DNA of 64,000 nt, taken from assembly GCA_026417295.1 (NCBI GenBank), contig JAOADN010000004.1, forward strand, positions 1-64,000. The letters run 5' to 3'. Position numbers and translations under genes: made by a program. Below, piece after piece: positions 20,161 through 30,753 of the stretch. The notes under the pieces are model-generated. The model did no database searches and was not told the origin of the DNA. It saw nothing but the letters and a program-made list of their open reading frames with translations. Within the stretch, counting starts at the first letter, position 1. Every line of letters begins with the position of its first letter. This DNA comes from Paracoccaceae bacterium. Lineage in GTDB: Bacteria; Pseudomonadota; Alphaproteobacteria; Rhodobacterales; Rhodobacteraceae.

Positions 20161-21347
20161 CCCGCCCCGCGGCCGTCGCCAAGGCTGTAGACGGTGACCG
20201 AGGCCAGCGCAGAGGCCAGGGCCGCGAAGACGACGACAAGGCCGAGGCTCGTCCAGCGCTGCGGGTATTCTGCCGTCTCCGGGCGCGTCGGCGCGATATG
20301 CGTCGCAAGGTATCGGGTCTGGCGCCGGGCTTCGGCCTCGGCCGCGGAAACGGTGCCCAGCGCCTGGGTATAGGCGGCCTGGGCGAATTCCAGGTCGGTG
20401 AGCAGCGCCTCGTAGCCCGACAGGATCTCGGGCAGGGCCTCGTCGCCCGCCGCCGCGCCGAGTGCGCCACGCTCGGCCTCGATCCGCGACCGGATCGCCG
20501 CGATCCGCCGGTCGGCCTGGACCACGCGGTGGTCGCCCGGATCGGCATAGGCCGCCAGCATGTCCCGCTCGATCAGGGCCTGCGCGAGGTCCTGCTCCAG
20601 GGTCGAGACGACACCCATCTGCCCGGCCGCGTCGGCCGAGGGATCGACGATCCGGTGCGCGCGCCGGAACGCCGCCAGTCTGGCCCGCGTCTCGCGCAGG
20701 ACCTGCTCGGCCCGGGCGAGGTCGGCCGCAGCGAAGCGCACCGCGTCCGCCCGCGCCTGTGCCGAAAGGTCGTTCACGATGCGCACGCTCTCGTCCAGAA
20801 GCGCGGCGGTGATCGCCTGCGCCTCCTCGGGCGTGAAGGCATCCGCCGTGACCGACAGGATCCCGGCCTGCCGGTCCAGCGTCACCCGCACGGCGCGCCG
20901 CCAGTGACGGGCCAGATCCTCGGCCGTCGCATCCGCCGCGAGTGCGAAGACGAGGTCGCCTGGCACGCGGCCAAAGATCGCACGCAGGTCGAGGCGCCGG
21001 TCGATCCGGTCCGCCATGGAGCGGCTGCGCAGCACGTCGTAGAGGATTTCGGCGTCGGTCGCCGATCCGCCGCCCAGGCCGGCGATCGCGCCAAGCAGGC
21101 CGGGGCCGGGGGCCGCGGATTCCTGCGAGCGGACGGAGAAGGCCGCCTCCGAACGATAGCGGTCCCCGGCAAGCAGGAACAGGTAGACGGACGCGGCCGC
21201 GACCGGGGCGGCGAAAAGGCCGACAAGCAGCCCCAGGACCGCGATGCGGCGGAGGCGCGGCCGGGGTCGCGCCTCCGGCGCCCTGCGCTCCCGCGGTTCG
21301 GAGAGCGGGAAGGGGACGGGCTGCGGAAAGGGAAGGGCCTCGGGCAT
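20157..21347 (-). CDS. Capsule polysaccharide export inner-membrane protein (KpsE/BexC-like)
   Basis: N-terminal TM, YRSEAAFSVRSQES, long coiled coil, C-terminal TM; overlaps KpsT-like gene by ATGA. Confidence 0.85.
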   Translation of the reverse strand: MPEALPFPQPVPFPLSEPRERRAPEARPRPRLRRIAVLGLLVGLFAAPVAAASVYLFLLAGDRYRSEAAFSVRSQESAAPGPGLLGAIAGLGGGSATDAEILYDVLRSRSMADRIDRRLDLRAIFGRVPGDLVFALAADATAEDLARHWRRAVRVTLDRQAGILSVTADAFTPEEAQAITAALLDESVRIVNDLSAQARADAVRFAAADLARAEQVLRETRARLAAFRRAHRIVDPSADAAGQMGVVSTLEQDLAQALIERDMLAAYADPGDHRVVQADRRIAAIRSRIEAERGALGAAAGDEALPEILSGYEALLTDLEFAQAAYTQALGTVSAAEAEARRQTRYLATHIAPTRPETAEYPQRWTSLGLVVVFAALASALASVTVYSLGDGRGAG

Positions 21348-21411
21348 GGGCGCAGCCTAGGCGGCGACGGTTAATCGGGCATTAGCCGAAGCCGGGCCAC
21401 AACCCCGTCGC

Positions 21412-22197
21412 ATGACCGATGCCCTCGCCGCGCCCCTGCCGCCCCGCCCGCGCCGCCTGCGCGTGCTCGCCGCACTCTGCCTGCGCGAGACGGCGGCCCG
21501 CTTCGGGGCGGCACGCGGCGGGATCCTCTGGGCCTTCGCCGAGCCTGCGGGCGGGATCGCGGCGCTGAGCCTCGCCTTCGGCCTGATCGTCCGCGCACCG
21601 CCGGCGGGCGACAGCTTCGCCTTCTTCTACGCCACCGGCCTGCTCCCGTTCCTGATGGTGACGACGCTGGCCGGGGCCGGCATGGCGGCGATGCAGCAGA
21701 ATGCCGGCCTGTCCGTCTTCCCCGTCGTGCGGCCGCTCGATGCCGTTCTCGCGCGGCTCGTCCTCGACGCGCTCGTGCTGGCCGGGGTCGCGGCCGGCGT
21801 CTTCGCCGGACTCCTCGCCCTCGTCGGGCCGCAGGGGCCGGTCGACCCCGGCCTCTTCCTCGCATCCCTGGGGCTTGCGGCCGCCCTCGGTGCCGGCCTC
21901 GGCCTTGCCAACGCCGCGATCGCGGATGCCGCGCCGGTCTGGCGACACGTCTGGTCGGTCGTGACACGGCCGCTGTTCCTTGTCTCGGGCATCCTCTTCA
22001 GCATCGATTCCATGCCGCAGGACCTGCGGCTCGCCTTCTGGCTCAATCCGCTGACCCATCCTGTCGGGCTGATGCGGGCAGCCTTCTATGGCGTCGACGA
22101 GGCCGGGGCCGTCTCGCTGACCTACGCGGGCGGGATCGCCCTCGCCCTCTGCACCCTCGGGGCGGCGGCGGTCCGGCGGCGAGGTGGCCGCCGGTGA
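21412..22197 (+). CDS. ABC transporter permease, polysaccharide export (KpsM-like)
   Basis: RETAARFGAARGGILWAFAEPAGGIAAL; hydrophobic ABC-2 pattern; divergent from kpsE/T-like genes. Confidence 0.85.
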   Translation: MTDALAAPLPPRPRRLRVLAALCLRETAARFGAARGGILWAFAEPAGGIAALSLAFGLIVRAPPAGDSFAFFYATGLLPFLMVTTLAGAGMAAMQQNAGLSVFPVVRPLDAVLARLVLDALVLAGVAAGVFAGLLALVGPQGPVDPGLFLASLGLAAALGAGLGLANAAIADAAPVWRHVWSVVTRPLFLVSGILFSIDSMPQDLRLAFWLNPLTHPVGLMRAAFYGVDEAGAVSLTYAGGIALALCTLGAAAVRRRGGRR

Positions 22198-23132
22198 GGG
22201 ATGCGCCCCGGGTCGACATCCTGCTTGCCGCGCATGAGGGGGCGCGCTTCCTGCCGGCGCAGCTCGATTCGATCCTCGCGCAGGACCATCGCGCCTGGTC
22301 GCTCACGGTCAGCGACGACGGATCCCGCGACGACACGGCGGCCCTGGTCGAGGCCTTCGCCCACAGGGCCGGTGCAGGGCGGGTGCGCCTCGTCCGCGGC
22401 CCGGGGCGGGGGGCGACGGCGAACTTCCTTTCGCTGCTCGCCGGATGGGACGGCGGGGCCGACTTCGTCGCCCTCGCCGATCAGGACGACGTCTGGTTCC
22501 CGGCGAAGCTCGGCGCTGCCATCCGTGCCCTCGGCCCCTGCGGCGGACTTGCGCTCTACGGTGCGCGGACGGTGGTGACGGATGCGCTCCTGCGCCCCTA
22601 TGCGCTCTCGCCCTGCCCCCACCGGCCGCTCGGCTTCCGCAATGCCCTCGTCCAGAACGTCGCCGGCGGCAACACGATGGTCCTGCCGGCGGCGGCTGCC
22701 GGGCTGGCTGCGGCGGCGGCGCGCAGGCTCCGAACGGCCGGGGTCGAACCCGCGGCGCATGACTGGTGGCTCTACCAGCTCGTCAGCGGGGCGGGCGGGG
22801 CCGTGCTGCACGATCCCGTGCCCCGGCTCCTCTACCGCCAGCACGGCGCCAACCTCGTCGGCGCGAATGCCGGCTGGCGCGCCCGGATGGTGCGTGCGCG
22901 CGGCCTGGTCGCGGGGCGCTTCGCGGCCTGGAACCGGCAGAACCGGCTGGCCCTGGCGGCCCTGCGCGACCTCCTGTCCGCCGAGGCGCGCGCCGCGCTC
23001 GACGGCTTCTGCGCGCTCGCGGACCTGTCGGGTTGGCCTGCCCTGCGGGCGCTGGACAGGGCCGGGCTCTACCGCCAGACGCACGCGGGGGACCTGTCGC
23101 TGCGGCTGGCGGCCTGGCTCGGCAGGGTCTGA
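22194..23132 (+). CDS. Glycosyltransferase family 2 (rhamnosyltransferase-like)
   Basis: VDILLAAHEGARFLPAQLDSILAQDHRAWSLTVSDDGSRDDT, ADQDDVWFPAKL. Confidence 0.9.
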   Translation: MRDAPRVDILLAAHEGARFLPAQLDSILAQDHRAWSLTVSDDGSRDDTAALVEAFAHRAGAGRVRLVRGPGRGATANFLSLLAGWDGGADFVALADQDDVWFPAKLGAAIRALGPCGGLALYGARTVVTDALLRPYALSPCPHRPLGFRNALVQNVAGGNTMVLPAAAAGLAAAAARRLRTAGVEPAAHDWWLYQLVSGAGGAVLHDPVPRLLYRQHGANLVGANAGWRARMVRARGLVAGRFAAWNRQNRLALAALRDLLSAEARAALDGFCALADLSGWPALRALDRAGLYRQTHAGDLSLRLAAWLGRV

Positions 23133-23143
23133 CCCGTCCGTCC

Positions 23144-26100
23144 CTAGGTGATGTCGATGGCGGCCGACAGCAGCCCCGCATCGGCGATGCCCTTGACGAA
23201 CAGCGTGTCGCCGCCGCCGAAGTCGAACCAGACCCCGGTGGGGATCGTCCTGGCGAAGGCCGCCACGATCTCCGCCCCGCTCAGTCCGGCCACGCCCGGA
23301 AGGGTCGCCGACAGCACCAGCCGGTCCTCGCCGGGCACGAAGTCCAGCACGCGGTCCGCGCCGTCCCCGCGCCCGAAGAGGAACCGGTCCGCCCCTGCGC
23401 CGCCGTGAAGCAGGTCCGCGCCCGCGCCGCCCCACAGCGTGTCGTTCCCCTCCAGCCCGATCAGGAAGTCGTTGCCGCCGCGCCCCTCGATCCGGTCGTC
23501 TCCCTTGCCGCCATTGATCATGTTGGGGCCGTCGTCGCCACAAAGGAGATCCCCCGCGACCGAGCCCTGGAGGTTCTCGATCCCGACATAGCTGTCGCCG
23601 GCCGCGAAGCCCGTGTTCCGCGAAGGGTCCAGCAGGTCGGCCACCACGGGGGCGGTCGAATCGGCATAGTTGGCCCTGTCCGTCCCCGCGCCGCCGACCA
23701 GCAGGTCGGCACCCGCGCCCCCGAACAGCACGTCGTTGCCTTCGCCGCCGTCCAGCGTGTCGGCCCCGGCCCGCCCGATCAGCTGGTCGTTGCCGCCACG
23801 GCCCGACAGCAGGTCGTTCCCGGCCCCGCCGTCCAGGACATTGGCCTGCCCGTCCCCGCGCAGGTCGTCGGCGAAGTTCGACCCGCGCAGTCCCTCGATC
23901 GACCGGAAGATGTCGCCCAGCGCCCCGCCGGCATTGAGCGAGCCATCGGCCAGATCCGCGGTGACCCCGGCGGTCGCATCGCCGTAGAGCGCCCTGTCGA
24001 ACCCCGCGCCGCCGTCCAGGATGTCCGCCCCCGGCCCGCCGGCGAGGTTGTCGTTGCCGTCCCCGCCAAGCAGGGTGTCGTTGCCCGCGCGCCCCGTCAG
24101 CCAGTCCACGCCGCCGCCCCCGTCAAGCAGGTTGTGCCCGGCATCCCCGCGCAGGTCGTCGCCGAAGCCCGTCCCCGCCAGCCCCTCGATCGAGACGTAG
24201 CTGTCGCCCGCCGCCCAGCCGGTGTTCCGCGCCGGGTTGAGCAGGTCCGCCAGCACCCCGGCGGGCGCCCCCGCGTGGACAGCCGTGTCGAACCCGTCCC
24301 CGCCCTCCAGCCGGTCCGCGCCCTCGCCGCCCGAAAGGCTGTCGTCGCCGGCCCCGCCCGCGAGCGTGTCGTTGCCCGCGCCGCCCAGGATCAGGTTGGC
24401 CAGCCCGTCCCCCGCCAGCCGGTCGGCAAAGCCGCTGCCCCGCAGGTTCTCCACGCCCGAGAAGACGTCGCCCGCCGCATCCCCGGCCCCGGCCGTCTGC
24501 CCGGACAGGTCCGCCGTCACGCCGGACCTTGCCGATGCATAGTCCGCCGTGTCGCGCCCCGGCCCGCCGACAAGCAGGTCGGCCCCCGGCCCGCCGTCCA
24601 GCCAGTCGTCGCCGCTGCCGCCGTCCAGCGTGTCGTCCCCCAGCCAGCCGGCCAGCGTGTCGTCGCCGTCGAGCCCCTCGATCCGGTCCGGAAACAGCGT
24701 CCCGGTCAGACGGTCGGGGCCGGCAGTCGGGGCCGGGCGGCGGCCGTCCAGGACAAGCTGCGAGGGTGACCGCGGAAGGTTCAGCACGGATCCCGTCGCG
24801 AAGTCCGCCGCCGTCAGCGGCCGGCCCGCGGCCGACACTATGGTCAGCGTCTCCTGTCCGTAGGTCAGGATGGCGCCCGTCGCCGTCGGCGTCACCGCAA
24901 GCTGCGCGGCGTCCTGCAGAAGCGGCCAGTCCGAAAGGTCCAGCCGGTCCTCGGCCGGGTCGAATCCCTCGATCCGGTCCGCCGCCGCATCGGCCAGAAG
25001 GACGAAGACATCCCGCCCCGCCCCGCCGATCATCGTGTCCGCTCCGGCCCCGTCGATCAGGATGTCGTCGCCGTCGCCGCCCGACAAGAAGTCCGCCCCC
25101 GCGCCACCGGCCAGGATGTCGTTGCCCGCGCCGCCGGAAAGGGCGCCACCGGCCCCCGTTGCCCTGAGGGTCAGGCCGGCAGGGCCCGGATCGAAGCGGA
25201 ACTGCGCGATGCCGCCCGCCGAGGCCGAGGCGACGAAGATCTGGATCTCGCTTCCCACGGCCACCGCCGCGATCGCGCCCACGTCCTGCAACGGCAGGTC
25301 CAGATTGTCCTCGACCGTGCCCACCAGCAGAAGCCGCCCCCCGGGCAGCACCTGGAACAGGCTGAACCCGTCATCGGCCCCGCCCGCGGCGATCCAGGCG
25401 CGGTCGCCCATGCTGACCGTGGCGATCGCCGTCGCGCCCTGAAAGCGTGTGTCGCGGCTGTCGTTCACATGATCGGTCGGGATCAGGCCGGCGGGGCCCG
25501 GCGCGACCAGCGTGATCGAGGATGTGCCCGCACTCCCGAGCACGGCATAGGTCTCGCCGGCGACGGTGACCGTGCTCACCGAAGTCGGGGCGTCGATCCC
25601 CAGGCCCTGCGCCGCGCCCAGACTGCCGGCCGCCTGAAGCACGCCGTCGGGGCCGACGCGCCATGCCGCCATCGCGTCGGCCGTCGCCGAGGCGGTGAAG
25701 AGCCACGCCTCGCCGCCGATCGTGACGGCACGCAGGGCGGTCGCCTCTGCGCCCGGCACGGCGCCCAGCCAGTGCAGCGTCGCGGCCGTGGCGTCGAAGC
25801 GCCATGCCCCCAGCGTTCCGTCCGCGAGTGCGCCGTAAAGCCAGCCTGCACCGCCTGCGTCGGCCAGGGCAAAGGCGCGCACGTCGCCCCCGGGTCCCGC
25901 GCCATCCGGCAGCGTGACGCCGGGTCCCAGCGCGCCGCCCGCCTGCACGACGGCCCCCCAGGCCTCGGCCGGAAAGCGCCCCGCCGGCAGGGCCAGCGTG
26001 GACGCCGCCGACTGAAGGATCGTCAGGCTGGCCGTGCCAAGCACATCGGCGCCCGCCGGATAGGCCAGCGTCCCCGCAGGTGAAGCCGCCGCCCCCGGCG

Positions 26101-26251
26101 ACAGGAAAAGGCTGAAGAGGCCGAATCCTGGCTGCGCCGCCGCGATCAGCACGGGTCCGCCCTGCCCGGCGGCCACGGCAAGGTCGCCGACGCGCGCGCC
26201 CGTCCCCAGGCCGCCCTGCGTCAGCGTCGTCACATGGATCAGACTGCCCAA
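23144..26251 (-). CDS. Large RTX (hemolysin-type calcium-binding) repeat protein with N-terminal propeller-like region
   Basis: Many GGAGNDxLxGGxGxD nonapeptides; C-terminal [27 protein letters not shown] typical of type I secretion substrates. Confidence 0.93.
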   Translation of the reverse strand: MGSLIHVTTLTQGGLGTGARVGDLAVAAGQGGPVLIAAAQPGFGLFSLFLSPGAAASPAGTLAYPAGADVLGTASLTILQSAASTLALPAGRFPAEAWGAVVQAGGALGPGVTLPDGAGPGGDVRAFALADAGGAGWLYGALADGTLGAWRFDATAATLHWLGAVPGAEATALRAVTIGGEAWLFTASATADAMAAWRVGPDGVLQAAGSLGAAQGLGIDAPTSVSTVTVAGETYAVLGSAGTSSITLVAPGPAGLIPTDHVNDSRDTRFQGATAIATVSMGDRAWIAAGGADDGFSLFQVLPGGRLLLVGTVEDNLDLPLQDVGAIAAVAVGSEIQIFVASASAGGIAQFRFDPGPAGLTLRATGAGGALSGGAGNDILAGGAGADFLSGGDGDDILIDGAGADTMIGGAGRDVFVLLADAAADRIEGFDPAEDRLDLSDWPLLQDAAQLAVTPTATGAILTYGQETLTIVSAAGRPLTAADFATGSVLNLPRSPSQLVLDGRRPAPTAGPDRLTGTLFPDRIEGLDGDDTLAGWLGDDTLDGGSGDDWLDGGPGADLLVGGPGRDTADYASARSGVTADLSGQTAGAGDAAGDVFSGVENLRGSGFADRLAGDGLANLILGGAGNDTLAGGAGDDSLSGGEGADRLEGGDGFDTAVHAGAPAGVLADLLNPARNTGWAAGDSYVSIEGLAGTGFGDDLRGDAGHNLLDGGGGVDWLTGRAGNDTLLGGDGNDNLAGGPGADILDGGAGFDRALYGDATAGVTADLADGSLNAGGALGDIFRSIEGLRGSNFADDLRGDGQANVLDGGAGNDLLSGRGGNDQLIGRAGADTLDGGEGNDVLFGGAGADLLVGGAGTDRANYADSTAPVVADLLDPSRNTGFAAGDSYVGIENLQGSVAGDLLCGDDGPNMINGGKGDDRIEGRGGNDFLIGLEGNDTLWGGAGADLLHGGAGADRFLFGRGDGADRVLDFVPGEDRLVLSATLPGVAGLSGAEIVAAFARTIPTGVWFDFGGGDTLFVKGIADAGLLSAAIDIT

Positions 26252-26321
26252 TCGCGGCCCCGTCCCGGTCTTCCGGCACGGCAGCTTGACAGCGAAGGGT
26301 GAAGTCCCGCCTAAGCGGCGG

Positions 26322-26831
26322 TCATCCCGGCCGCGCGCAGCCCGATCCGTCGACCGTGACGTGACCCTCTGGCCGGTAGCGCCGCGCCAGTTCGCGCACC
26401 GCCAGCCCGATCAGGCAGACGATCTCGTCCTCCCGGTCGGCATCGGGCGTCAGCAGGCGCGCCGAGACCGAGAAGGCCGGGCTCAGCCTGCCCTCGGGTT
26501 CCACGTCCATGTCGGCGGGCGACAGGCCCACCGTGACGGCGGTGTCGTGAAGCCAGATCCTGCCCGCCCCCGTGCCGTGCCAGCTTCCCGAGTCGTAGCT
26601 GTGCTCCACGGTGGCGACGAGGTCCGCGCCGGGCCCGCCCCGGTAGGTCAGCGAGGTCCTGCCGAAGGCCCTTGTCAGCGGCGGGACGAGAAATTCACCA
26701 AGCCCGCTTGCGTACTGCGACGAGGTGAGCTGGATGATGTATGTCGCCCCCTCCGGCAGGGCGTCGCCGTCGCCGTCGCCGGCAAGGGCCGGACCGGCCG
26801 CCAGGACCAGCGTGGCAAGGGCGGCCCTCAC
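26322..26831 (-). CDS. Hypothetical secreted protein
   Basis: Signal peptide [18 protein letters not shown]; start overlaps stop of upstream dihydroxyacetone kinase gene. Confidence 0.65.
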   Translation of the reverse strand: MRAALATLVLAAGPALAGDGDGDALPEGATYIIQLTSSQYASGLGEFLVPPLTRAFGRTSLTYRGGPGADLVATVEHSYDSGSWHGTGAGRIWLHDTAVTVGLSPADMDVEPEGRLSPAFSVSARLLTPDADREDEIVCLIGLAVRELARRYRPEGHVTVDGSGCARPG

Positions 26832-28459
26832 CCTGCCAGCCCCTCCAGAAGCCGGGCCACGGCCTCGGCGCCCGGGTCGTTGTGCCCGGCAAGCTTCGCC
26901 TCCGCGATGTAGCTCGCGCGCCCGGCCTTGGCCCGGGTGATCCGCGCGGTCGCGTCCGCGCCCTCGCGCGCCGCCCGTGCCGCGGCTGCCAGCCCGCCGG
27001 GCAGCGCCTCCAGGGCCGGCAGCAGCGCATCGACCATCGTGCGGTCGCCGGGCCGCGCGCCGCCGACCTGCTGCACCCGGTCCAGCCCCGCCTTCAGCGC
27101 CCCGATCGCGTCCTGTCCGGAGGCCGATGCATCGCCCGCCGCCGCGAAGAAGATGGCCAGCAGCACCCCGGACGATCCGCCCATCGTCTGGCTCAGCTCC
27201 TGCCCGATCGCCCGGTAGAGCTGCGTCAGGTCGGCAAGCGGCAGCCGCTCCATCGCGCCCTTCAGGGCACGGGCTGCGCCGGCCAGGGTCGTGCCCGTGT
27301 CCCCGTCGCCCGACTTCGCGTCAAGTGCGTTCAGCGCCGCCTCCGCCCCGATCAGGATGTCGCAGCAGCGCGTCAGGAAGGCCTGGGTCGCCGGATCGCG
27401 CGAGGCGAGGGGCTGGATCGGCGCAAGGCCGTCGGGCAGGGGCAGGACTGCCGGGTTCCCGACCGGCAGGCAGCCCGGCCAGGCATGGGGCGCCACGGGC
27501 GCGGCCAGCGCCTCCTCGTCCTCGGGCGACAGCGGCAGCAGCGAGACCGAGAATCCCTGCATGTCCAGCGATGTCATCAGCGGCGCGGGCCCGACCATCG
27601 ACCTGATCTGGCGGCCGATCCGCGACCTGACCAGTTCCTCGGCCAGCACCGCCATCTCCAGGGGCGTCGTCGAACCCAGGTTGTTCAGCAGCGCGACATG
27701 GGGCCCCGCACCGATATGCGGCGCCAGCCGGTCCACCACCATCTCCATAGCCTGCCGCGCGCTCGAGAACTCGACCTGCTCGATGCCCGCCTCGCCGTGG
27801 ATCCCCAGCCCCAGCTCTGCCTTTCCCGGGGCGATGCGGTGTTCCTTGGGGCTGCCCGGCACCGTGCAGGTGTCCAGGCTCATGCCGATCGAGACGACGC
27901 CGTTGATCACCCGCTGGGCCGCCGCCGTCACGGTATCCAGGTCCGCCCCCCGCTCGGCCAGCGCACCGGCGATCTTGTGCACGAACAGGGTTCCGGCCAC
28001 GCCGCGCGCCTGCGGCAGGTCGGGCAGGGCCACGTCGTCGTCGACGATGACCATGCTGACCTTCAGGCCGAAGGCCCGCGCCCGCTCGGCCGCAAGGCCG
28101 AAGTTCAGCCGGTCGCCGGTATAGTTCTTCACGATAAGCAGGCATCCGGCCCGGCCCGTCACGGCCAGTATGCCCGCCAGCACGGCATCGACCGAGGGCG
28201 AGGCAAAGACGTCGCCGCAGACCGCGGCCGTCAGCATCCCCTGGCCCACGAAGCCCGCATGGCTCGGCTCGTGCCCCGAGCCGCCGCCCGAGACCAGCGC
28301 CACCTTCGACTTGTCCCAGTCCGTCCGCACCACGACCCGGATATGCGGATAGCCGTCCAGACGCGCCAGCCGCCCGCCGCCGGTCCGCAGAAGCCCGTCG
28401 ATCGCCTCGGTGACCAGCGATTCCTTGGTGTTGATGAATTGCGCCGCGGGGATGGCCAT
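26828..28459 (-). CDS. Dihydroxyacetone kinase family protein (DhaK-DhaL fusion)
   Basis: VVRTDWDKSKVALVSGGGSGHEPSHAGFVGQGMLTAAVCGDVFASPS (DhaK), DAKSGDGDTGTTLAGAARAL (DhaL). Confidence 0.93.
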   Translation of the reverse strand: MAIPAAQFINTKESLVTEAIDGLLRTGGGRLARLDGYPHIRVVVRTDWDKSKVALVSGGGSGHEPSHAGFVGQGMLTAAVCGDVFASPSVDAVLAGILAVTGRAGCLLIVKNYTGDRLNFGLAAERARAFGLKVSMVIVDDDVALPDLPQARGVAGTLFVHKIAGALAERGADLDTVTAAAQRVINGVVSIGMSLDTCTVPGSPKEHRIAPGKAELGLGIHGEAGIEQVEFSSARQAMEMVVDRLAPHIGAGPHVALLNNLGSTTPLEMAVLAEELVRSRIGRQIRSMVGPAPLMTSLDMQGFSVSLLPLSPEDEEALAAPVAPHAWPGCLPVGNPAVLPLPDGLAPIQPLASRDPATQAFLTRCCDILIGAEAALNALDAKSGDGDTGTTLAGAARALKGAMERLPLADLTQLYRAIGQELSQTMGGSSGVLLAIFFAAAGDASASGQDAIGALKAGLDRVQQVGGARPGDRTMVDALLPALEALPGGLAAAARAAREGADATARITRAKAGRASYIAEAKLAGHNDPGAEAVARLLEGLAG

Positions 28460-28478
28460 GCCGGTCTCCTCCTTCAGG

Positions 28479-29474
28479 TCAGCCGACGCGCGCGCCCGCG
28501 GCGTCGAAGTAGAGCGGGTTGTGTGGGGTGATGCGGATCGTCTGGCCGGCAACGGCCGTCGAATGGACATCGGTCAGCGTGACGATCGGATGGCCCTGGA
28601 AATCCAGGTGCAGCCGCGTCTGGTCGCCAAGATGCTCGACCCTGACGACGCGCGTCTCGTGCCCCTCTCCCTGCCTGATGTGCTCGGGCCGCAGGCCGAT
28701 GCTCGCCGCCCCGCGGGGACCGGCGCCGAACAGGCCGGCAGGCAGGATGTTGATGCGCGGCGTTCCCAGGCGCTGCGCGACATAAAGGCTGACCGGGTTC
28801 TCGTAGATCTCGCGCGGGGTCCCGAACTGCACCAGCCTGCCGTGATCCAGCACGCCGACATGGCTCGCCATCGTCATCGCCTCGATCTGGTCATGCGTGA
28901 CATAGAGGAGCGTCGCCCCGAGGTCGTGGTGGATGCGCTTCAGCTCGATCCGCAGCTCGGCCCGCAGCTTGGCGTCCAGCGACGACAGGGGTTCGTCCAT
29001 CAGGAAGATCGACGGCGAACGCACCAGCGCCCGCCCGATCGAGACGCGCTGCATCTCGCCGCCCGAAAGCTGCGTCGCCTTGTTGTCCAGCTTGTGTGCG
29101 ATGCGCAGGACCTCCGCCACCTCGCTCACCTTCCGGGCCACGATCTCGGGCGGCGTCCTCAGCACGGGCGAGCGCAGCGGGAAGGCCAGGTTCTCGCGCA
29201 CCGTCATGTGGGGATAGAGCGAGTACTGCTGGAACACCATCGCCACGTCGCGCTGCGCCGGCGTGTCGTTCACCACGCTGCGCTCGCCGATGCGGATGTC
29301 CCCCGCGTCCGGTCGCTCGAGCCCCGCCACCAGCCGCAGGAGCGTCGTCTTGCCCGCGCCCGTGGGCCCCAGCAGCACCACGAAGGCGCCGTCCGCGATG
29401 GTCAGCGACACGTCGTCGCAGGCGGTGATCGCGCCGAAACGCCGGGTGACGCCGGACAGGGTGACACGGGCCAT
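28479..29474 (-). CDS. Carbohydrate ABC transporter ATP-binding protein (UgpC/MalK family)
   Basis: LLGPTGAGKTTLLRLVAGLERPDAGDI, LSGGEMQRVSIGRALVRSPSIFLMDEPLSSLDAKLR. Confidence 0.94.
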   Translation of the reverse strand: MARVTLSGVTRRFGAITACDDVSLTIADGAFVVLLGPTGAGKTTLLRLVAGLERPDAGDIRIGERSVVNDTPAQRDVAMVFQQYSLYPHMTVRENLAFPLRSPVLRTPPEIVARKVSEVAEVLRIAHKLDNKATQLSGGEMQRVSIGRALVRSPSIFLMDEPLSSLDAKLRAELRIELKRIHHDLGATLLYVTHDQIEAMTMASHVGVLDHGRLVQFGTPREIYENPVSLYVAQRLGTPRINILPAGLFGAGPRGAASIGLRPEHIRQGEGHETRVVRVEHLGDQTRLHLDFQGHPIVTLTDVHSTAVAGQTIRITPHNPLYFDAAGARVG

Positions 29475-30562
29475 CAGCCGCCCCCCTCGTGCAGGGCCGA
29501 CCGCAGCGCGCGCCCCGTCGCCTCGTCGAACAGCGTCACCGTCTGCGGGTTGAACGTCAGCCCCGTCATGTCGCCCACCCGCGCCGGAAGCGCCGCAGGC
29601 GCCCGGGCCTTCAGCTGCCCGTCCGGGGTGTCGAGCGTGATGATCTGGGTCGTCCCCAGGTATTCCGTGGCCACGACGCGGGCGCGGTAGGGGGCCGCGT
29701 CGTCAAGCCGGACGTGCTCCGGCCGGACGCCCAGAACCAGACGCCCCGACGCCGCCTCCGCGAGGCGCGGGACGGCATGGACCGTGCCGCCCAGGGTCAC
29801 CGCCTCGGCCCCGGCAGGCAGCCTGCCCTCGAAGCGCAGGAAGTTCATCGCCGGCGAACCGATGAAGTCGGCAACGAACATCGTCGCGGGGCGGTCGTAG
29901 ATGTCCTGCGGCGTGCCGAACTGCTCCACGACCCCGTGGTTCATGACCACGATCTTGTCGCCCATCTGCATCGCCTCGAGCTGGTCGTGCGTGACATAGA
30001 CCGTGGTCGCGCCCATCCGGTCGTGCAGGGCCCGCAGCTCCTCGGCCATGTGCTCGCGGAACTCCGCGTCCAACGCGCCCAGGGGCTCGTCCATCATGAA
30101 GGCGGCGGGACGGCGCACGATGGCCCGGGCCAGCGCCACCCTCTGCCGGTCGCCGCCCGACAGGCCGCCCACGCCCTTGTCCAGAAGGTGCCGGATCCCC
30201 AGGATCCCCGCCACCTCGTCGACCTTGGCTGCGATCTCCGCCCGCGCCATGCCCTGGCTCACCAGCGGATAGCTGATGTTCTTGCGCACGTTCATGTGCG
30301 GATAGAGCGCGAACATCTGGAAGACCATGGCGATGTCGCGCTGGCTTGCTGGCTTCCGGCTCACGTCCTCGCCGCCGATCAGGATCTCGCCCGAGGTCGG
30401 CAGTTCCAGCCCCGCGATCATCCGCAAGGTCGTCGTCTTGCCGCAGCCCGAGGGGCCGAGCAGCATGAAGAACTCGCCGTCCCTTACCGTGAAGGTCGAA
30501 CCCTGCACGGCGGTGAAGGCGCCGAATTCCTTGCGGAGGTTGCGGATGACGATCTCGGCCAT
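29474..30562 (-). CDS. Carbohydrate ABC transporter ATP-binding protein (UgpC/MalK family)
   Basis: LLGPSGCGKTTTLRMIAGLELPTSGEI, LSGGDRQRVALARAIVRRPAAFMMDEPLGALDAEFR. Confidence 0.94.
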   Translation of the reverse strand: MAEIVIRNLRKEFGAFTAVQGSTFTVRDGEFFMLLGPSGCGKTTTLRMIAGLELPTSGEILIGGEDVSRKPASQRDIAMVFQMFALYPHMNVRKNISYPLVSQGMARAEIAAKVDEVAGILGIRHLLDKGVGGLSGGDRQRVALARAIVRRPAAFMMDEPLGALDAEFREHMAEELRALHDRMGATTVYVTHDQLEAMQMGDKIVVMNHGVVEQFGTPQDIYDRPATMFVADFIGSPAMNFLRFEGRLPAGAEAVTLGGTVHAVPRLAEAASGRLVLGVRPEHVRLDDAAPYRARVVATEYLGTTQIITLDTPDGQLKARAPAALPARVGDMTGLTFNPQTVTLFDEATGRALRSALHEGGG

Positions 30563-30564
30563 CG

Positions 30565-30753
30565 TCACTCCGGGAAATGGCTGACGATGATGAACATGAC
30601 CGTCCCCGTCAGCGTGACGACGAAGCTGTAGGTGAACATCCACATCGCGAAGGGCTGCATCAGCATGAAGACGCCAAGGGCGATCAGCACGGTGGCGACC
30701 AGCTCCCAGGGGCCGCGCCTCAGGCGCAGCAGGCCGGACAGGAAGGCGCTCAA
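30565..30753 (-). CDS. Small membrane protein (about 62 aa) in ABC transporter operon
   Basis: LSAFLSGLLRLRRGPWELVATVLIALGVFMLMQPFAMWMFTYSFVVTLTGTVMFIIVSHFPE; TTG start overlapping upstream stop; two predicted TM segments. Confidence 0.6.
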   Translation of the reverse strand: MSAFLSGLLRLRRGPWELVATVLIALGVFMLMQPFAMWMFTYSFVVTLTGTVMFIIVSHFPE

